From Sycon ciliatum (taxonomy: Eukaryota; Porifera; Calcarea; Leucosolenida; Sycettidae): a stretch of DNA of 64,000 nucleotides. Below are positions 58,813-64,000 of the stretch, in pieces. Location of the stretch: assembly GCF_964019385.1 (NCBI RefSeq), contig NC_088655.1, forward strand, positions 14,594,231 through 14,658,230, read 5' to 3'. The notes below the pieces were generated by a model, which worked only from the letters and a program-made list of their open reading frames with translations, was not told the DNA's origin and did not search any database. The translations under genes were made by a program, and so were the position numbers. Position 1 is the first letter of the stretch. The number at the start of each line of letters is the position of its first letter.

Positions 58813-59494
58813 CACATATACACACATGCACACACGCACACACGCTTGCGTATACCCCCACCATCGGAAGTGGTCCGTGACATGTAATTGTTGCAAAGGA
58901 GACAAAGGAACATGACAGTGTAATACCGAGAGTAAATAAGCTCCCTGGGATACTCTTGGTAGTAGTACTAGAAAGCTGTGTGCCTCTAAATGCACCACAG
59001 TTCTGTGTTCTGTTGCTAGTTATCCCACCATAATGCAGGCCGTTGAGCCACACATATTCTACACACACACGTACATATTCTAACCTCGGCTCGGGTGACA
59101 GGACGTGAAGTACCGCCTATGTCTGTATGTAAGGCTAGCTGGCTCTGCGCAGCCTAACCATGCTTATCAGGAATGTTTGGCGTACCGCGGGGAAATATTG
59201 TGTGTAAGCGGCTTATGGAAATACAGGTGGAAATGCATTCGCTGTGTCCAGGCTAAATCCACTCTTCTTTCCTGTGCCAAGTGCAGCCAAGGAGAACGTG
59301 TGCGTGGATGGCCCATAGGAAGAGGTTTTGGGGAGCCCAAAACTCTCGCAAACACAACATGCAGGTGCATCACCAGCAACGGAACTAATGATGGTAAATA
59401 CATGCGAGTGTGCACAGACCTGTGACCCGAGCAGCATACAGCCGCCATGAAGACTTCACCAAGACTATACGTACACATGTACGAGTACATAGAC
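58813..59494. other. No gene recognised
   Basis: Nothing recognisable beyond short random ORFs. Confidence 0.4.
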
Positions 59495-59672
59495 CAGGGG
59501 CGGATCCAGGAGCGGTTCCAGGGGTCCCCCCCCCCCCGTGGAACCGCTTAAATTTCGTAAATGTACTACACTATACTGGCCACCATATGCGTGTCCATGT
59601 ACATGTATCGGCTATTCAGTTTTGACTATACTGCCCCCCCCTATAGTGTAGAGATCGCTGGATCCGCCGCTG
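59495..59672. mobile_element. 178-bp hAT-type MITE
   Basis: Termini CAGGGGCGGATCCAG and, inverted, CAGCGGCGGATCCAG: the widely shared hAT MITE terminus. It holds two poly-C runs (59527-59538, 59635-59641). I could not see an 8-bp duplication. Confidence 0.75.
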
Positions 59673-60925
59673 TAGTGTAGACTACGAGTCTAGTACTCAT
59701 GTACTCTTGCATAGCACAGTCAATGAATACACAACTTCTGCTACAGTATAAATACGCTGACCAATGAACGAGTCTTGCGTCAGTACATGTACAGTGGAAT
59801 GATATTCAGACTATGCAACTGTACAGTCGACTAGTCATGTATGTAACTTGTTGCTACATGACATTGTAGTCCTGAATATCCGATGACTACATTGTAAGCG
59901 GTACCGCATGGCTGCCTTATTGAATAATCAATCGAGTTGTGCAGGAAAACAGACATAGTAGTGCCCTAGGCTGTTTGCAACATGTAGCCTGTCCCGTCCG
60001 TTCTATCTACCACCCAAGCTGCCACACCCAATGCCATGGTCTGTATCAAGAATACATAAACCCTTCTTTATTTTACTCTTATCTGTATACATTATACATG
60101 TCCGTTCTGGAGCCATCAGTCGCCTGATGATCGTAGTAATACGTGAAACTCAGAGTTGCGACACAGCTTCCAATCTCTCTCTTGTATACATGTACATACC
60201 GCACTGTATTAGCGGACCACTATTCACTATTGTATCGGCTCACTCGTAACCACAGTCAGACAGTACAGCCACTGAGAGTCGGTGTGGGTTATGGACTCTT
60301 GGTACAGTTGATGGCTGTAGATCATAATAATTGTGATTATTGTTAGAATGTAGCTTACTCTAGCCTCTGTCAATCAGTGCAAGCTGCTGTTGCTACTTTT
60401 AGTACCACTGCACACACTGCTACATCCTACTTTTGTCCAGCAGATACGACCACGAGTAGATCATCTCTGCCAGTTCTCTTCAGAGTTCTCAGTACCGCCT
60501 GGTGCTGTTACACCCCACACTACACCGGCAGAGGGTGAGAGAGGGATGCGGTCACCCGTCGAGTAGTTCCCGGACAATTGATATACTCCACGAAGGTGCC
60601 GGCTTGGTTAGTAGACATACGATAGATCAAGTAGTTGAGTTGCGGTGTGGCGTATCGCCTGACCGCAGAGGCAGCGAGTCTCTACCAACAGATTTTTCTA
60701 CCTTCTAGTGTCGTTCTTATCATACTTATAACACTACTATCTCTACTTTACTAGAGCTGGCCAATAGGGTCCGTTCTTCTACCGGTATTGACTAGCATCA
60801 AGTAGTGACTACGGACAGTACGGTCCCATTGTGGCAGGCAGGCAGGGCTACAGGGTATTCCTGATCCCATACTCTAGAGTATTGTGCCTGGACCTGGCCG
60901 GAGAAAGCGGCTGCAGCTGTTCAAG
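59673..60925. other. Upstream region of the split gene; no element recognised
   Basis: No ORF or RNA recognised. If exon 1 at 60926 is right, the promoter and 5' UTR should lie here. Confidence 0.35.
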
Positions 60926-61231
60926 ATGGGACGAAGAGCAGACATTGGGAATGGAGCGGACAACAGCTTGTTTACGTCAAGAAACACTACCTGCGGTGAC
61001 TCCGGCCTTTGTTTTCACTGCAACAAAAGCACCACCACCACCACCAGCAGCAACGGCAGCAGCCGAAGGAGCAGTTGCCGGCATCGGCGCAGCAATACCG
61101 CGAGCGCACCATGTGGCAATACCCAGCAGTCACCGCTGCAGATAGGCGGACACCGCTTGTCATGTGCTACTGTGCTAGCAGTGCTAGCAGTGATGGCATT
61201 ATGCTGCATGCAGACGACAACAGCAACTCCG
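60926..61231 (+). CDS. Split gene, exon 1: N-terminal region with hydrophobic segment
   Basis: The ATG at 60926 follows an in-frame stop. It encodes 102 residues: a basic, serine/threonine-rich stretch with a cysteine cluster (CGDSGLCFHCNKS), then a hydrophobic segment (SCATVLAVLAVMALCC, about residues 77-92), then TTTATP. This suggests a type II membrane anchor or an uncleaved signal. It ends at the donor CTCCG|GTAGGT in phase 0. Exon 2 at 62844 joins in frame. I do not recognise the family. Confidence 0.6.
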
Positions 61232-61537
61232 GTAGGTGGAGAGCAAAAGCTTTAAAAAAAAAACCTGTCTTCCAATAAGGATTGCTTGCATGGAGTACTG
61301 TTATCATGCGTGTTGAAGGTTGGAGGGTTGTAAAATTACCGGTGCATGTGCACCATTCTTTGACTTGTTCTGCACAGAGGCTTAGAGGCTGCATCCCACC
61401 TTGACTGGTTTTCCACTCTATAGAAAACGTACCCCCGGTGAAAACAACATGCATGTATGATGACGTCATCGTTGGCATAATAGCTAGGGCTATAGGGAGG
61501 TTTAGTCCCACGTAATCCGTGTGTACTTTACGTGTGT

Positions 61538-61930
61538 GTACCACGTGAAACTCAGAGTGTGTGTACCACGTGATACTCAGTGTGTGTACCACGTGATACT
61601 CAGTGTGTGTACCACGTGATACTCAGTGTGTGTACCACGTGATACTCAGTGTGTGTACCACGTGATACTCAGTGTGTGTACCACGTGATACTCAGTGTGT
61701 GTACCACGTGATACTCAGTGTGTGTACCACGTGATACTCAGTGTGTGTACCACGTGATACTCAGTGTGTGTACCACGTGATACTCAGTGTGTGTACCACG
61801 TGATACTCAGTGTGTGTGTACCACGTGATACTCAGTGTGTGTACCACGTGATACTCAGTGTGTGTACCACGTGATACTCAGTGTGTGTACCACGTGATAC
61901 TCAGTGTGTGTACCACGTGATACTCAGTGA
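61538..61930 (+). repeat. 23-bp tandem array with a CACGTG box in every unit (17 units)
   Basis: The unit is TACCACGTGATACTCAGTG plus GTGT, repeated about 17 times with almost no variation; the first unit has GAAACTCAGA, and one unit has an extra GT near 61815. It lies in the first intron of the split gene. CACGTG is the E-box bound by USF/Myc/Max-type bHLH factors; the regular spacing of about 23 bp places one site every two helical turns or so. Whether it binds anything is unknown. Confidence 0.9.
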
Positions 61931-62482
61931 CCCATGTGCACGTACAGGCGTTTTCTGATTCACGACATACCGTGTATGGAGGCTCAGCCACGTTCCGCCA
62001 GAACGTGCGTGAAAATCAGAAATTATGGAGCGCATTGTGCAAGCTGTGAGGGTGCTCAGCTGAAGAAGTTTCCGAAGCATGAAATCAAAATATTCGATGA
62101 GCTTCGCGGGAATTCGAAGCTTCGTCTTTGGCCACGTTTTGGGCCTTTCGCTTCATGCTTTTGTTTGTTCCGTGTGACTAAACACAACATTGCGAACGTG
62201 GGTCCATTGCATGAACTTTACGTGTATCACCCACGTTCTCGTTTCCGTTACGTGGGACTAAACCACCCTACTCTCAAAACAATACATGTGTGCATTGCCG
62301 GTTAGCGTATTACTGTAGCAGAAGGTGTGTATCCTTTGCCGCAAAGAGCACACGTTCTAACATCTTGTGCACTGCAAACACATACCTCAGCACTCACAAG
62401 GTCAGTGCAGATGCAATGTATATTATTATGTACATTGTACCTGCATTGACCCTGTGAGTGCATGTATTTCGAAGTATACTTG

Positions 62483-62642
62483 TGCAAACACAAGTTGGAT
62501 GGTACAATTCAGTCATTCTAGTTACACCGTCACCCAGCTGTGTGTCAGCCATCTGTCGCAAAAGAAGGATCCACGAGCGGGATTCGAACCCAGCACCCCT
62601 GTCTTTCCGGGACAGTTCCCTACCGATTAGGCTACCGGGGAT

Positions 62643-62737
<95 letters not shown>

Positions 62738-62800
62738 ACACACACACACACACACGCACGCACGCACACCCGTGGCTCATTCTTGCTACACCTCTACCTA
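62483..62800 (-). repeat. tRNA-derived SINE with an expanded (CA)n tract
   Basis: On the minus strand: AGCAAGAATGAGCCACGGGTG, then an expanded GT tract (62645-62765), then GATCCCCGGTAGCCTAATCG (A-box-like) and GGGTTCGAATCCC (perfect B box, near 62580-62592), then GGATCCTTCTTTTGCGAC. It is the same family as 9790-9905 and 18830-18938, where the GT stretch is only a few bases. It sits in intron 1 of the split gene. Confidence 0.75.
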
Positions 62801-62843
62801 GCACCACACTCTACGTGCATGTTACCTTGGTTACTGTCTACAG

Positions 62844-63144
62844 GCAACTACCACGAGCAGCACCATCGCGCAGTTGAGGATCAAGTTCCTAGAATTGGAG
62901 ACCCTCCGAGCTGCCGACATCGACCTGACTAGCAACTACATGCATATGTCGATAGCGGTGAAATCATCCAGGAACTCCACGCGCTATGTGCACCCGCGTG
63001 ACATGGAATATTCTGCCTTTCCCAAATTTCTCCCGCCGACGTACCAGTACAAGAACTTTGTGCATGTGGGGATAGCGCCGGAGCCAGTCACAGCAATGCC
63101 TGCTGGTGTAGCAGCACAGACCAGACGCTACACATATAACAATG
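62844..63144 (+). CDS. Split gene, exon 2
   Basis: Bounded by acceptor TCTACAG and donor AATG|GTAAGC, with one base left over (phase 1). It encodes about 100 residues starting ATTSSTIAQLRIKFLELE and including LRAADIDLTSNYMHM, ARVHP-like RYVHPRDMEYSAFPKFL and YQYKNFVHVGIAPEPV. The frame is open and the composition is protein-like (few repeats, balanced residues). No family recognised. It would lie on the far side of the membrane from the short N-terminus if exon 1 is a type II anchor. Confidence 0.6.
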
Positions 63145-63778
63145 GTAAGCCGGCGAGCTATTGCAGTGGGTTCAAGACGATGTGAAACAGTGGTGGGATT
63201 ATTTTAAAAAAATTGATAGATAGTATTTTATGGATACGAGTTAAGAGTAACTCTCCATCACTGTAACCAGATACTATAATACAGTCAGAAAGTTCAACAA
63301 CTATGTACTCTTCCTTTCTACATTTATTATTGGCTAGACATCCGAGTTTTAGATAGTATTTTGCTCGACTTTGGCCGCGTGTTTGACCATGCCTAAAGAG
63401 AGCCAATACCCCCTCCCCTGGATCAGTATGCATTGTACTGTTTTCATTTGTTATACTTGAGACTCTAATCACTTAATTGTGTCACCGAAAACGGGGCTTA
63501 TTTGGGAATTGCTAAGGGTTCTACGAGGGTGACAGCACACGGATGTACAGTACAACCTGTCAAGGCGACCACTCAGATAAGGCGACCACCTGTCCCAGAA
63601 GACCACTGAAACCAGGATCAAAGGATGCTATTTCCAGTCAAACGACCCTGGATAAGGAGACCACCTGGTTACAGAGACCACACTTTGAAGGTCACTTGAG
63701 CGGTCGTCTTAGACAGGTTTAATTGTACACCGAACTACTCGTGTCTAAAGTCGGTCATTCTTGTACAATGCCATGCAG

Positions 63779-63861
63779 ATTCGGATCTGTCACGGTATGA
63801 TGACGATCGCCGTGGTGACAAGAGAGTTCCCAATCCCATCAGCGAATCTGTCAGTCAGCTT
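63779..63861 (+). CDS. Split gene, exon 3 (gene continues beyond the window)
   Basis: Acceptor CCATGCAG and donor GCTT|GTAAGT. With the base carried from exon 2 it reads DSDLSRYDDDRRGDKRVPNP and then ISESVSQL, open throughout and ending in phase 0. A dibasic DKR could be a processing site. The intron that follows begins with a CA repeat and the 69-bp repeat, and the window ends there. Confidence 0.55.
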
Positions 63862-63866
63862 GTAAG

Positions 63867-63867
<1 letters not shown>

Positions 63868-63933
<66 letters not shown>
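63868..63933 (+). repeat. (CA)n microsatellite
   Basis: About 32 CA units directly after the donor of exon 3 and directly before the second copy of the 69-bp repeat. Confidence 0.95.
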
Positions 63934-63934
<1 letters not shown>

Positions 63935-64000
63935 CAGACCTCAGACCTGCCCATCGCGGAAGCGATGATAGCGAACAGCTATGTTAGACATAGCAACTTG
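63932..64000 (+). repeat. 69-bp repeat following a CA tract, copy 2 (cut by window end)
   Basis: One mismatch to 54051-54119. Because the window ends inside the match, the repeat may be longer. Confidence 0.85.

Noticed and set aside
62570-62645. tRNA gene on the minus strand
   Set aside because: The B box is perfect, but the sequence between the boxes does not make a normal anticodon arm, and two decayed relatives exist.

Overview
The window reads as nuclear DNA of a marine invertebrate metazoan. It has GT-AG introns of about 300 bp, heavy microsatellites and a dense mix of animal transposon classes: piggyBac, hAT, a tyrosine-recombinase retrotransposon, a Penelope-like element, a LINE and tRNA-derived SINEs. 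It also has a galaxin-like gene, a family known from corals, sponges and some other invertebrates. I cannot name the species; a sponge or cnidarian is a guess. Nothing prokaryotic is present (no operons, no CRISPR). Layout. 1-5.2 kb: a pair of box-B repeats, a 20-bp minisatellite split by a hAT-like element, and little else. 5.2-19.2 kb: four partial or complete copies of a large composite repeat. Each carries an array of a 38-bp minisatellite (about 31, 22, 5 and 24 units). Copy 1 is broken by an 861-bp TTAA foldback element and copy 2 by a complete piggyBac transposon with an uninterrupted two-exon transposase. The other copies preserve the empty sites. 20-23.2 kb: a small hAT MITE, tRNA-like SINE heads, and a foldback element that holds the second 861-bp TTAA foldback. 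23.2-26.1 kb: a transposase-like multi-exon gene on the minus strand with one stop codon and one frameshift. 28.8-37.0 kb: a four-level nest. A repeat with two type I hammerhead ribozymes 237 nt apart, flanked by a 16-bp duplication, was hit by two inverted copies of a hAT-like element that share the 8-bp site CTGTAGAC. One of these copies was then hit by a tyrosine-recombinase retrotransposon with split direct repeats (A1-ORFs-B1-A2-B2). 38.2-41.6 kb: a decayed Penelope-like element (RT plus GIY-YIG) with inverted terminal repeats, invaded by a 5'-truncated LINE. 44.3-45.4 kb: the galaxin-like secreted cysteine-rich gene, minus strand. 45.4-60.9 kb: mostly unannotatable sequence with extreme simple repeats, including about 1.75 kb of almost perfectly alternating (CG)/(CACG)/(CA), a 160-bp (CT) tract, foldbacks and 43-bp hairpin MITEs. 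60.9 kb to the end: a split gene reconstructed from splice signals (three in-frame exons, membrane anchor or signal peptide), whose first intron holds a 23-bp array of CACGTG boxes and a SINE with an expanded CA tract. How the genes work together: apart from the galaxin-like gene and the split gene at the right end, nearly all coding sequence belongs to mobile elements. Of these only the piggyBac transposase looks intact. The main value of the window is the record of nested insertions, which paralogous empty sites in the same window let one date relative to each other.
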